Of a stretch of 58,144 bases of DNA, positions 15,896 to 24,196 are shown piece by piece (the stretch's first letter is position 1; the number at the start of each line of letters is the position of its first letter). Location: positions 1-58,144 of the forward strand of contig CALVPX010000006.1 in assembly GCA_944354265.1 (NCBI GenBank), given 5' to 3'. The DNA comes from an uncultured Clostridia bacterium. GTDB lineage: Bacteria > Bacillota > Clostridia > Christensenellales > Borkfalkiaceae. The notes beneath the pieces are model-generated. The model was not told where the DNA came from. It made no database searches and was given only the letters and a program-made list of their open reading frames with translations. A program made the position numbers and the translations under genes.

Positions 15896-16492
15896 TTAAG
15901 CAACCTCCTTTACAAAGCCTTTGGAGAGCAGTTCTTTTTCGCCCTTCATGAGCTTGATTTTCCATATTAAATTATATATCCATGCAACGGCATTGATTAG
16001 CACAATGACATAAACTATCATGCCGATGATAAAGATCACGGGCGACTGCGATACCTCAGGGGCACCAATCGGTTCATTAATCTCGTAATACTCATTGAGG
16101 GCAGCCCAATCCATTCCATAAAAGGAACTCATGAGCATGGCAAGCATTATAGCGCCATAGATGGCAATCATGAGAGCGTAAGCCACAACAATACCTACCA
16201 TGATATAGTTGGTTATGTAATAATTGCGCCTTGAATTTGTGCTTGTGATATAAATGAAAGCAATGACCACAAAGTAAACGACGCACATATATACCATTGA
16301 ATTAATCATACCCTGAGCGAGATAAATAAAGTTGTCGGCCCCGTTAAACATGTCGCTTTGGTCGACACCCTTATACCACATCAGGTCTGAAAGATTACCG
16401 CTGAAAAAGCACAGGCTGTAAACAAAAGCGATTGCAGCCACAATTAATGTCAACAGCGATAATATTTTTTGAAATTTAATTTGAGTTTTCAT
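15896..16492 (-). CDS. Membrane protein of the pectin ABC operon, 198 residues
   Basis: An unrecognised four-helix membrane protein. Hydrophobic segments lie near 8-30, 55-80, 88-115 and 150-175, with a Tyr/Glu-rich loop (YYEINEP) between segments 3 and 4 and a basic cytoplasmic-looking end. It is the first gene after the binding-protein gene and the intervening hairpin. Only a weak ribosome binding site precedes the ATG. Confidence 0.7.
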   Translation of the reverse strand: MKTQIKFQKILSLLTLIVAAIAFVYSLCFFSGNLSDLMWYKGVDQSDMFNGADNFIYLAQGMINSMVYMCVVYFVVIAFIYITSTNSRRNYYITNYIMVGIVVAYALMIAIYGAIMLAMLMSSFYGMDWAALNEYYEINEPIGAPEVSQSPVIFIIGMIVYVIVLINAVAWIYNLIWKIKLMKGEKELLSKGFVKEVA

Positions 16493-16561
16493 CTATCAAA
16501 TTCCCCAAACTTTTTATTTGACTCCCTTTCGGGGGAAAAGCCATGCTGAAGCTAAAATTAT

Positions 16562-16596
16562 TTTCAGCCCGCCCCGCCTGAGGGGGCGGGCTGAAA
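16562..16596 (-). terminator. Hairpin downstream of the binding-protein gene
   Basis: TTTCAGCCCGCCCC (16562-16575) pairs perfectly with GGGGCGGGCTGAAA (16583-16596). On the minus strand it is followed by ATAATTTTAG, a weak T-tract. Such hairpins after binding-protein genes often stabilise the upstream mRNA and lower expression of what follows; that role is inferred. Confidence 0.75.
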
Positions 16597-16628
16597 TAAT
16601 CATTCAATTATTTCTATCAACAACCTTA

Positions 16629-19301
16629 TTATGACTGAGGGATATTGTAGAAAGAGCAGATCCTGTTCCATGCGGTGGAAAGGATGTTGATGCGGGTCTG
16701 AAGACCTGCGCCGTTGAGCCAGTCGATGGTAGCCTGTGCATTAGCGCGGAGGTTACCTGCAGTTGCACTGCCGCCGATGTACTTGGAAGTGTCGTAACCA
16801 TAGAACATGTAGTCGAGATAGAGGTTGGTCCTCTGGTTGGTTGACGAGCTGTTGAGGAAGTAAGTACCGGAGATCAGCGTCTGCTCGGTATTGCTCATGG
16901 TCGACTGGTTAGCAGTTGTAAGAGCATAAGCGGTAGGAGCAATGAGGTACCACGTACCCTGATTAGCAGTTACGTTGAGGGCAACGTGCTTGATGGCGCC
17001 GTTTACGAGTGCCTGTGAAACGATAGCTGCACCGTCGAGTGCGCAATCGGCCGTGCACTGATATTCAAAGCCCTGATCCTTGTTGCCGAGGGGAAGGGTT
17101 GTGCCGACTACCCAACGTGCATAGTTGGTGTAGTTGGTTGAACATCCCATGTTCTGAAGGGGAGAAGTGCCAAGCGTGTAGCCGTTGACAGACTGTCCGA
17201 GGAAGAAGTTCTGGTTAGCAGTAGTCATGATGGGCACTGCCCTTGAATAAGGCACCGTAGAGGTATAAACAGTTCCCTTATAGATGAAGTACTGACCTTC
17301 ATACTCGTCCTTGATCTGATACTGCGTAGAGGCAATATAGTTCTGCTGATTTACTGTTGCGGCCTTTACTACTTCAGCAACTTCGTCGATGTCGACATCG
17401 GCCTCTTCGCCGTACCACCAGCCATCGGGATTAGAGCTGTTGCCTGTTGTATCCATGGGGCCATAGGTCATGAGAAGCTGACCGTCGTTGGAGAACAGAT
17501 AGTCAATAAATTTGAGGGCAGCGGAAAGCCTGTCGGCATTGCCCTGAACGCCCTGAAGGGAGATGCAGAAGCCTGTATTCTTGACCGAACGCCAAGATTC
17601 AGTAAATCTCATTATGGTATCCTTTGTTCCGTCGTCATTGGTATCCCAATTGGAAACGGGGGTAAGGATGGGAGCGACATTGTAAGTATCGCTTGAGAAG
17701 CCGGTGGTCGTCTGCGTCTGCGAATAGTCGTGCATGAAGAGGGTCGAAGGACCTTCGGAAAAGTCACGGTTAGCGTCGACGTTGACAGTACCGGTGTAGA
17801 GCAGACCTTCGGTTGCAAGAGCGCTGAAAGCAACCATTGCGTCGTAGGACTCTGCATTCTGACGTGCATCCCTGATGTGACCGGTTGCGTCTACATAGGT
17901 ATATTCATAGCGGGATTCAAGGCCGCGGACGCCATAGAGTTCGCCGACGAAGGCGATGAGGTCTACACGGCGCTGAGTCGTACCCTGACGACCGGATACA
18001 CCGTAGATGTTTGCCTTCTGAGCATCGGTAGTTGCGCCGATGAGGTCGCCGCAGGTTACTGCACAGCGGGAAAGAGCAACGAGGAGGTCAACATCCCAGC
18101 AAGCTGAGATTGAATTGAACACGTCTGCACGATCCTCGTAAGCTTCGCCGTCGAGAGTGTAAGCCACATCGATATATTCCTGAAGGATCTTGAGGAGCTG
18201 ACCGCCGTTGACATTGCCGTTGGTAGAGTCGATTACATCATTCATAATGTCAACGATGTTGCCGCTGTCTTCTGTATAAGCCGAACCTTTAGCTGCCTGA
18301 ATGGCTGCACCGAGGCCGGAGCTTGCACTTCTTGCTGCCGCAAGAGCATCGTCGTAGTTGACTGTAGCAGTACCGAGGGTGTTGTCGTCGTCAGCACTTG
18401 TAGTTTCAACCGAGTAGCTGCCCGTAGTACCCATATAGGACTTAACGCTTGCCTTAGTGCCATCGAGAGTGAGCTCGGTATTGGAAGCCGTCTTGGAGGC
18501 AGCCTGTGCGGCATAAGTTGTGGTAGCCCTTGCAAGGTCGGCATCAGATGCATTGAGAAGAGTATTAATCCAAGTCTTTTGAGCGAGGACGTACTTTTCA
18601 ATATCGTTGAAGCCGTCGAAGTAAGGAGCATAGTACATTGCACCGTTAGAAGTGTTGGAAGTCAACGAATAGTAGATAGCGGGGTTAGCGTCGAGGAATG
18701 CCTTATAATTGGGCATATAGTCGAGATAATCCGTAAGATTGACCAACAGACCGGTGTTCTGCGTCATTGCTGCTGCAGAAGCGGAAATAAGGTCATATTT
18801 TGCCATTTCACCCTGTTCGTTAGCCTGAGTAATCTGATTGTCGCCCGACCTGTTCTGGAAAACATCCGTAAATTCGATATCGAGTTCATCGGAAAGAGCC
18901 TGCCATGCGGGTTTAAGATTATCTGCGTTATATTCTTTGCCGTCAGGAAGGGTTACTGTAGCGCCGAGCTCGTCCTGCTGGAAGCTGATGGAAGCGGGGT
19001 GTGAGCTGTTCTGGTTACCCATGTTGATTCTGAGCTCTGTGCCTGCTGCATAGGTGAGCTCAACTTCGCCGTTCTCGTTGGTTGTTACGTTGGGCCTCAT
19101 GTTGGCAGCATGTTTGGAAGTATCTACCGAAGTGAGAGGATCCAATGTAGACAGATCGACGTCGTTGCCGAGAAGGGGACGATCGCCGTCGTTGCCTGAA
19201 GGCGTCTCACCCTGAGGCGTGCAAGCCGCCATGGACAACCCAAGTGTGCCTGCCATTACCACGGCAACCGCGGCAAAAGCAATTTTTTTGGTTTTGTTCA
19301 T
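16629..19301 (-). CDS. Very large carbohydrate-binding lipoprotein of an ABC importer
   Basis: An 890-residue extracellular solute-binding protein. The start is the ATG at 19301 preceded by AGGAG. The signal peptide MNKTKKIAFAAVAVVMAGTL leads to the lipobox SMAAC, so cysteine ~26 would be lipidated and membrane-anchored. Typical sugar-binding proteins of this class have 400-560 residues. The extra length includes an Ala/Ser/Thr-rich stretch (roughly residues 260-380). It lies directly after the two permease genes of the LplB/YtcP type, whose partners bind complex oligosaccharides. Pectin oligosaccharides are the likely ligand, from the neighbouring GH28 and GH105. Confidence 0.9.
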   Translation of the reverse strand: MNKTKKIAFAAVAVVMAGTLGLSMAACTPQGETPSGNDGDRPLLGNDVDLSTLDPLTSVDTSKHAANMRPNVTTNENGEVELTYAAGTELRINMGNQNSSHPASISFQQDELGATVTLPDGKEYNADNLKPAWQALSDELDIEFTDVFQNRSGDNQITQANEQGEMAKYDLISASAAAMTQNTGLLVNLTDYLDYMPNYKAFLDANPAIYYSLTSNTSNGAMYYAPYFDGFNDIEKYVLAQKTWINTLLNASDADLARATTTYAAQAASKTASNTELTLDGTKASVKSYMGTTGSYSVETTSADDDNTLGTATVNYDDALAAARSASSGLGAAIQAAKGSAYTEDSGNIVDIMNDVIDSTNGNVNGGQLLKILQEYIDVAYTLDGEAYEDRADVFNSISACWDVDLLVALSRCAVTCGDLIGATTDAQKANIYGVSGRQGTTQRRVDLIAFVGELYGVRGLESRYEYTYVDATGHIRDARQNAESYDAMVAFSALATEGLLYTGTVNVDANRDFSEGPSTLFMHDYSQTQTTTGFSSDTYNVAPILTPVSNWDTNDDGTKDTIMRFTESWRSVKNTGFCISLQGVQGNADRLSAALKFIDYLFSNDGQLLMTYGPMDTTGNSSNPDGWWYGEEADVDIDEVAEVVKAATVNQQNYIASTQYQIKDEYEGQYFIYKGTVYTSTVPYSRAVPIMTTANQNFFLGQSVNGYTLGTSPLQNMGCSTNYTNYARWVVGTTLPLGNKDQGFEYQCTADCALDGAAIVSQALVNGAIKHVALNVTANQGTWYLIAPTAYALTTANQSTMSNTEQTLISGTYFLNSSSTNQRTNLYLDYMFYGYDTSKYIGGSATAGNLRANAQATIDWLNGAGLQTRINILSTAWNRICSFYNIPQS

Positions 19302-19446
19302 TATATTTCTCCTTATAATATTATTTATATTTTTGTATTTTTCCGCCCCCACCCGTAATTTATTGCCGCCGGGGGCGCATGGGGACGCTTTGTGCCGACG
19401 GCGGGCGCAGGCTATTGACGCTGCGCACCGATTAAATTATACCTGA

Positions 19447-20403
19447 TTATTCCTTTACGCCGCCCATGTTGACGCCCTTTGCAAAGTACTTCTGAATGAA
19501 GGGATAGATGCAAAGGATGGGGATGACGGCACATATGACCATTGCATAGACGACCGACATGACGCCGACTATATTCGAGTCGTAATCAGGGTTGCTTGCA
19601 AGATAGGTCACCCAATCGTCGCCTTCTGCAGGAGTTTTACCACCAAGGTCCGTGCGGATGTCAATGAAGTCTCGTATATAGACCTGTACGGGCCATGAGA
19701 ACTGCTGATCAGGCATCATACGCATTGCCCAGAAGTAGCCGTTCCAACGTGAGATGCCGAAGAACAGTGCGACTGTTGCAATTGTTGCCTTGCTCATGGG
19801 AATGTATACCTTGAAGAGTATCTGCATTTCGGTCGCGCCGTCTATTCTTGCGGCTTCCTCGATTTCAGCAGGGACGCCTTCGAAGGCGTTTCTCAAAAGA
19901 ATGACGTTCTGCGCATTCATGCCCATGGCGATGATTATCAGCCATTTCTGATCCATATTTGCATATGTAGTGCCCGTGAGTGAAGCGAGGATGTTACCTG
20001 TTGCCTGATAGTTGAGGTACTGAGGAACGACGCCAGCCGAGAACCACATCGTGAACACGAGGAAGAAGTTGAACGCCCTTCTGCCGATCAGTCTCTTTTT
20101 GGAGAGAGCATATGCGCCGAGCATGGTGTAAATCATGCACCACAGGGTACCTATGAACGCCATGAACAGCGTGTTCGAATACGAAATCCAGAAGGTGTTG
20201 TCAGTAAGTATATATCTGTAGGCGTCAGTCTGCCAGCCCATAGGCCAGAGGACGATATCGCCGCCGTCGACATATTCAGCCGTGCTGAACGACGAGCTGA
20301 TTGCATATATGAAGGGATATACGCACATTACCGCAAATATTATAAGAAAAACATAGGCGATAATTTTGAATATTAATTCGGATATTTCCATTTTTCTTTT
20401 CAT
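19447..20403 (-). CDS. Sugar ABC transporter permease (YtcP/MalG type)
   Basis: A 318-residue membrane subunit with six predicted helices. The coupling motif that contacts the ATPase is EAARIDGATEMQILFKVYIP, matching EAA-x3-G-x9-I-x-LP. AGGAGG precedes the ATG. It is the second permease of the heterodimer, 15 nt after the gene for its partner. It belongs to the group that works with LplA-like lipoproteins and MsmX-type ATPases. Confidence 0.95.
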   Translation of the reverse strand: MKRKMEISELIFKIIAYVFLIIFAVMCVYPFIYAISSSFSTAEYVDGGDIVLWPMGWQTDAYRYILTDNTFWISYSNTLFMAFIGTLWCMIYTMLGAYALSKKRLIGRRAFNFFLVFTMWFSAGVVPQYLNYQATGNILASLTGTTYANMDQKWLIIIAMGMNAQNVILLRNAFEGVPAEIEEAARIDGATEMQILFKVYIPMSKATIATVALFFGISRWNGYFWAMRMMPDQQFSWPVQVYIRDFIDIRTDLGGKTPAEGDDWVTYLASNPDYDSNIVGVMSVVYAMVICAVIPILCIYPFIQKYFAKGVNMGGVKE

Positions 20404-20418
20404 AGAGCAATATCCTCC

Positions 20419-21519
20419 TTAATACAGCGATACATCCGTCGCCTTGCGGGCGATTGTGTTTGCGCCGATGACCAAAATCATACCGATGAGGTTGTTGACC
20501 ATTTCGGCCGCGATACCGAGTGCGGCATTACCGCCCGTTTGGTCGCCGGTAGCCCATGCGTTGGAAAGGACTGCGACTATACGGCCCGCTTCGTAGTTGC
20601 CCGTATTGGTCATCAGGTAGACTTTCTCATATCCGACTGAGAGCAGGGTGCCGACCTTCATTATGAGCATTATGACGACGGTTGAAAGTATACTAGGCAG
20701 AACGACATAGCGCATCTGCTGCATCTTGCCCGCGCCGTCCATCTGCGCCGCCTCGTATGACGTGGGCGACACCGCGATGACCGCGGCGAAGAAGACAATC
20801 GAGTCGTAACCGCCGTGCTCCCAAATACCCGTTATCTGATAGATGGCCCTGAAGTAGTTATTGGAGTATACAAGGCCGCCGACCGAGTTGACGCCGGCTT
20901 CCAGTTCGGGGTTATCGAAGAGCGTAATCATCAGCTGTGAAAGGACGCCCATCTCATTCGTCTCACCGGGTGCGCGGAAGAGAGCGATAGCCAACGTGGT
21001 TATAATAACCGTCGACATGAACTTGGGCAGGTATACGCACACCTGAAGTATGCTACGCGTGATATTCGACTTGATTTCATTGAAGAACAGCGCAAGGATT
21101 ATGGGGAACGGGAAACCGAACAAGAGGCCGTAGAAGGCGATTATGAACGTGTTTCTGAACGCTGCCCAGAAAAGGTTGGCCTGTGCGCCGAAGAACAACT
21201 CGTCAAAGTTTGTTAGACCGTACCAATCCTGAAGTCCGACGTCGCTGCCCGCAGATATGCCGCTCGGCAACATTGTGTTGGGATTTTTGAAGGCCGCAAG
21301 AAGGTTCGTCATGGGCATGTAACGCCACAACAGATAGACGAGGAGCATGGGAATAAGCATGAGGTACAGACGCCAGTCTTTCAACAGCGTGAACCCGACT
21401 TCTTTCCAATGCGTCTTTTCGGCTTCATCCCTGACCTGCTGCTCGGCCGGCATATAATATGTGCCGCTGGCTTCGTCATACTCAAGGAAGTCGTCGCATT
21501 TGAGTTTGAACAACTGCAT
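20419..21519 (-). CDS. Sugar ABC transporter permease (LplB/YteP type)
   Basis: A 366-residue permease. A hydrophilic N-terminus of about 45 residues precedes six membrane segments. The coupling motif is YEAAQMDGAGKMQQMRYVVLP. The LplB/YteP group imports complex oligosaccharides such as rhamnogalacturonan fragments in Bacillus. GGAGGG lies 6 nt before the ATG. This is the first gene of the ABC operon. Confidence 0.95.
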   Translation of the reverse strand: MQLFKLKCDDFLEYDEASGTYYMPAEQQVRDEAEKTHWKEVGFTLLKDWRLYLMLIPMLLVYLLWRYMPMTNLLAAFKNPNTMLPSGISAGSDVGLQDWYGLTNFDELFFGAQANLFWAAFRNTFIIAFYGLLFGFPFPIILALFFNEIKSNITRSILQVCVYLPKFMSTVIITTLAIALFRAPGETNEMGVLSQLMITLFDNPELEAGVNSVGGLVYSNNYFRAIYQITGIWEHGGYDSIVFFAAVIAVSPTSYEAAQMDGAGKMQQMRYVVLPSILSTVVIMLIMKVGTLLSVGYEKVYLMTNTGNYEAGRIVAVLSNAWATGDQTGGNAALGIAAEMVNNLIGMILVIGANTIARKATDVSLY

Positions 21520-21556
21520 TATATCCCTCCATTATCATTTTATAATGTAAGTTTAA

Positions 21557-21595
21557 ATTGTATTGCAGCCGGCTTTTCCGCCGGTAATACACAAT
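21557..21595 (-). promoter_or_regulatory. Imperfect palindrome upstream of the ABC operon
   Basis: ATTGTATTGcaGCCGGC and GCCGGtAATACACAAT face each other around TTTTCC, about 40 nt before the first permease gene and followed on the minus strand by an A/T-rich segment containing TTATAAAAT. It could be an operator or a leader hairpin. The rest of the 200-bp gap shows nothing else recognisable. Confidence 0.4.
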
Positions 21596-21720
21596 TTTTT
21601 GCCCGTATGAGTCACTTTTATCCGCCGCAGAAGGCGGCAAATCCCGCCCGTTTTTACGCGAGCGGCCAATTATGAGTTTTCAGCGGGGCTCGTCCCCATT
21701 ATACATATTTTATATATCAA

Positions 21721-22404
21721 TCAATACAGATCGTTGTCGTTGTTGAGGATTGAAAGATTCTCTTCGTCGATTTCTTCAAGCTGCTCGCCGTAAGTGTCGA
21801 CGCGGCGCTTTTCTTCACGGATCTTGCCGAGGCGCAAAAGGTAAGCCTTCTGATCTTCGAACAATCCGTCAAAGCGGCGGACTATCAGGATGACGATTAT
21901 TCCCATCGCCAAAGACAGCAGTCCCGAATCGGCGAAGCCTGCCATAAGGCCGAGGGCGGTGACGAAGTCGTACACGCCGGTGGCCGCCAAAAGTCCGCTT
22001 CTGACCAAAACTTCAGCCGCCCAGCCGAGGATGACCATCAATACGGACAGATACCAACTCTTGGCCACCCTCTCCTTACCTATCGGCAGAAGATAGGCCA
22101 GCACAATAATTATCGCCGCATTGCCGACGGCATATGCAAGAAAAAACTGCCACGAAAGCGAATTGAGCGCACAATATATTATGCCGCTGCCGGCCGCATA
22201 AAAAACCGACGGCCATCCCCAACGCATCATGACGATGAGCACCAAGGGGAGCATAAACGAAAATGAAAAGTTAGCTTCGTCCGGAAACCATATCGTGGCG
22301 GCGAACGCGAAAAGCTCTGCAAGTCCGACTATTACAGCGAACAAAAACATATCGGTGGTGCGGTACTGACTGAATGAAATTTCCCTTGAACCGTTTTTTC
22401 GCAT
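21721..22404 (-). CDS. Multi-pass membrane protein (possible ECF S-component-like)
   Basis: A 227-residue protein with about six hydrophobic segments and a charged ~45-residue C-terminal tail. Size and helix count resemble substrate-binding S components of energy-coupling-factor transporters, but I see no diagnostic motif and no adjacent ECF module. It has its own promoter (22468-22496), divergent from the pectinesterase gene, and no clear ribosome binding site. The ABC permease operon lies 200 nt downstream in the same direction. Confidence 0.55.
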   Translation of the reverse strand: MRKNGSREISFSQYRTTDMFLFAVIVGLAELFAFAATIWFPDEANFSFSFMLPLVLIVMMRWGWPSVFYAAGSGIIYCALNSLSWQFFLAYAVGNAAIIIVLAYLLPIGKERVAKSWYLSVLMVILGWAAEVLVRSGLLAATGVYDFVTALGLMAGFADSGLLSLAMGIIVILIVRRFDGLFEDQKAYLLRLGKIREEKRRVDTYGEQLEEIDEENLSILNNDNDLY

Positions 22405-22467
22405 AGCTTTTTATTTCACACACTTTATATGTGCCGTTTGTGTTACATTATCACATTTAACGAACAT

Positions 22468-22496
22468 ATTATAACATGCAGTTTTTAAAAATGCAA
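22468..22496 (-). promoter_or_regulatory. Promoter of the 227-residue membrane protein gene
   Basis: On the minus strand, TTGCAT (22491-22496), 17-bp spacer, TATAAT (22468-22473). Confidence 0.75.
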
Positions 22497-22518
22497 TACA
22501 TATTTTGCAAATTTTTTA

Positions 22519-22547
22519 TTGTTTCACAAAAAATTTTGTGCTACAAT
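22519..22547 (+). promoter_or_regulatory. Promoter of the pectinesterase gene
   Basis: TTGTTT (22519-22524), 17-bp spacer, TACAAT (22542-22547), with AAAGGAG and the ATG at 22575 downstream. It is back-to-back with the promoter at 22468-22496. Confidence 0.8.
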
Positions 22548-22574
22548 GTATTTACCAACCCAAAGGAGCTTGTT

Positions 22575-23564
22575 ATGGATATTTTACATCTTACCCCCAA
22601 AGACGATTTACAGAAGATATTGGACAGCCTGACCGGGCCGACCACAATATATTTGGCAGAGGGCAAATATATAGACAAACTGTGGATTAAATGCGACAAC
22701 GTAAAAATTATTGGTGCAAATCGTGAAACAACTGTGATAACGTGGGATGATTTTGCTAGAAAAGCCCATTCTGACGGCGGAGAGTACAACACTTTCCGCA
22801 CCTACACCGTCTGCGTGACGGGCAACGGCTGCTCGCTTGAAAACCTTACAGTAGTCAATTCCAATCAGGACGCGCGCAAGGTGGGGCAATGCGTTGCGCT
22901 TTCGGTCAACGCCCCCCTGTTCTACGCAAAGAATATAAACCTCAGATCCGAACAGGACACCCTTTTCACCTCCCCCTTCCCCGACGACCTTGTGATAAGG
23001 TATTCGGGACTGACAGACGACCCCGCCTATTACGACGGATTCATCCCCAAAGAGCAGCTGTATATGGAGGGAAATTCGGTGCAGATATACGATAACTGCC
23101 GCATATATGGCACTGTAGACTTTATTTTCGGCTGCGCCGAAGCATATTTCAATGAGTGCGAAATCATATCGCTGCACGACGAAAGGGAGCACGGATTTAT
23201 CGCCGCGCCCGCGCACAGCCTCAAGCAGACGGACGGATACACCTTTATAAACTGCAAGCTTACCGACGGCGGCGCCGCGGAGGGCAGCGTGTATCTTGCG
23301 CGTCCGTGGAGAGACTTCGGCAAGTGTCAGTTTATAAATTGTACGCTTGGCAAGCACATAAACCCCGCCCTGTTCGACAGGTGGAACGACACCTACCGCA
23401 ACCACACGGCGCGATTTGCCTACGGCAATCTGACTTGCGAAAACCCTATAGACCCCGTAGTATGGTGCAGCCAACTGACAAAAGAGGGCATTAAGGCCGC
23501 CGAGGGCAAGGCCGCTTCGGCAATGACGATGTGGAACGAGTACGCCGAAACGCATTTAAAATAA
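22575..23564 (+). CDS. CE8 pectinesterase (pectin methylesterase)
   Basis: A 329-residue right-handed beta-helix esterase that removes methyl groups from homogalacturonan. Active-site landmarks are present in order: QD in SEQDTLF at 127-128, D182 in DFIFG, and R243/W245 in LARPWR. The start is the ATG at 22575, preceded by AAAGGAG; the upstream in-frame extension lies over the promoter. There is no signal peptide, so it would demethylate imported oligogalacturonides in the cytoplasm before GH28 acts. Confidence 0.93.
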   Translation: MDILHLTPKDDLQKILDSLTGPTTIYLAEGKYIDKLWIKCDNVKIIGANRETTVITWDDFARKAHSDGGEYNTFRTYTVCVTGNGCSLENLTVVNSNQDARKVGQCVALSVNAPLFYAKNINLRSEQDTLFTSPFPDDLVIRYSGLTDDPAYYDGFIPKEQLYMEGNSVQIYDNCRIYGTVDFIFGCAEAYFNECEIISLHDEREHGFIAAPAHSLKQTDGYTFINCKLTDGGAAEGSVYLARPWRDFGKCQFINCTLGKHINPALFDRWNDTYRNHTARFAYGNLTCENPIDPVVWCSQLTKEGIKAAEGKAASAMTMWNEYAETHLK

Positions 23565-23656
23565 CGCCGTACCCCTCACCCCCTTGTCTTTTGCAAAGAC
23601 GGGACAAGCCTGTATATATTTTATGGGTTGACCCCCTGATATATGCCGATTAAAAG

Positions 23657-23684
23657 CGCCCGCACGGAAAAATCCGTGCGGGCG
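23657..23684 (+). terminator. Hairpin after pectinesterase
   Basis: CGCCCGCACGGA pairs perfectly with TCCGTGCGGGCG over a 4-nt A loop. No T-tract follows, so it may belong to the hairpin array that begins just after it. Confidence 0.5.
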
Positions 23685-23694
23685 TCCGGTAAAT

Positions 23695-23893
23695 GCGCGG
23701 GATATGCCCGCGCGTGAAATACGCCTTTGGCGTGTGAAATGCCGCCTCTACCTCTAACAACGATTGGCCTCAGCACAGGGCGGCGTGAAATGCAACCCTT
23801 TGGGTTGCGTTGCGGTGAGAGACATGCGCACTTTGTGCGCTAAACATAATGTAAAAATATCGCTCAGGTTGTGCGTTGCACAACCTGAGCGAT
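23695..23893. repeat. Hairpin array 4 with GTGAAAT linkers
   Basis: Linkers GTGAAAT at 23714, 23734 and 23785 separate the hairpins GCGCGGGatatGCCCGCGC-type (23695-23713), ACGCCtttGGCGT (23721-23733), GCCGCC...GGCGGC (opened by a ~30-nt insert) and GCAACCCtttGGGTTGC (23792-23808). GCGCActttGTGCGC and a perfect 16-bp hairpin (23859-23893) follow. The gene-free stretch 23565-24196 is made entirely of such hairpins plus a C and a B element. Confidence 0.8.
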
Positions 23894-23925
23894 TTCAATT
23901 ACTTATGTTTTGCCCCAAAACCGCG

Positions 23926-24022
23926 CTTTTGGGGCAAAGGCCCCAATTTGCGCATACCTGCGCCTCAGCGGGGTGAATTGCCGCGATTATTTAATCGTGG
24001 GCTAAATCAAATCGCGGCAAGA
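23926..24022 (-). repeat. C element copy 3
   Basis: On the minus strand: CTCTTGCCGCGATT ... AATCGCGGCAATTCAC ... GCGCAGGTATGCGC, AAATTGGGG. Relative to copies at 30118 and 51008, the CCGCGAC/GTCGCGG stem reads CCGCGAT/ATCGCGG, a compensatory change. A B element lies immediately beside it. Confidence 0.65.
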
Positions 24023-24024
24023 GG

Positions 24025-24146
24025 GACGAACAACGCACTTCTGCAAATAGTGGTCACCCACTGTTTGCGCGTTGTGAGATGAGCGAGCACCTAACAACGT
24101 GCGAGCGGTGACCGAGTGCGGCGTTGTCCTTACGCCGCACGAGAAG
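24025..24146 (+). ncRNA. B element copy 2: structured ~120-nt repeat
   Basis: Starts GACGAACAACGC and ends CGCACGAGAAG. It is close to copy 1 (271-389) but one stem reads GTGCGGCG/CGCCGCAC instead of GTGTGGCG/CGCCACAC, a compensatory T-A to C-G change. Constant loops GAGATGAG, CGGTGACCGAG and TCCTTAC are kept. Confidence 0.65.
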
Positions 24147-24196
24147 GCCCTAAAATAACGGCGAGTTGGTGCATATCCTCCTATGCACAACGAGCG

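Noticed and set aside
24025-24146. B element as a hammerhead ribozyme
   Set aside because: GATGAG followed by a stem resembles CUGAUGAG, but the required GAAA strand and cleavage-site pairing are missing.
24025-24146. B element as a HEARO/omega RNA
   Set aside because: Size, repetition and mobility fit, but no IscB/TnpB-like ORF is near and I could not recall a sequence match; left as a search to run.
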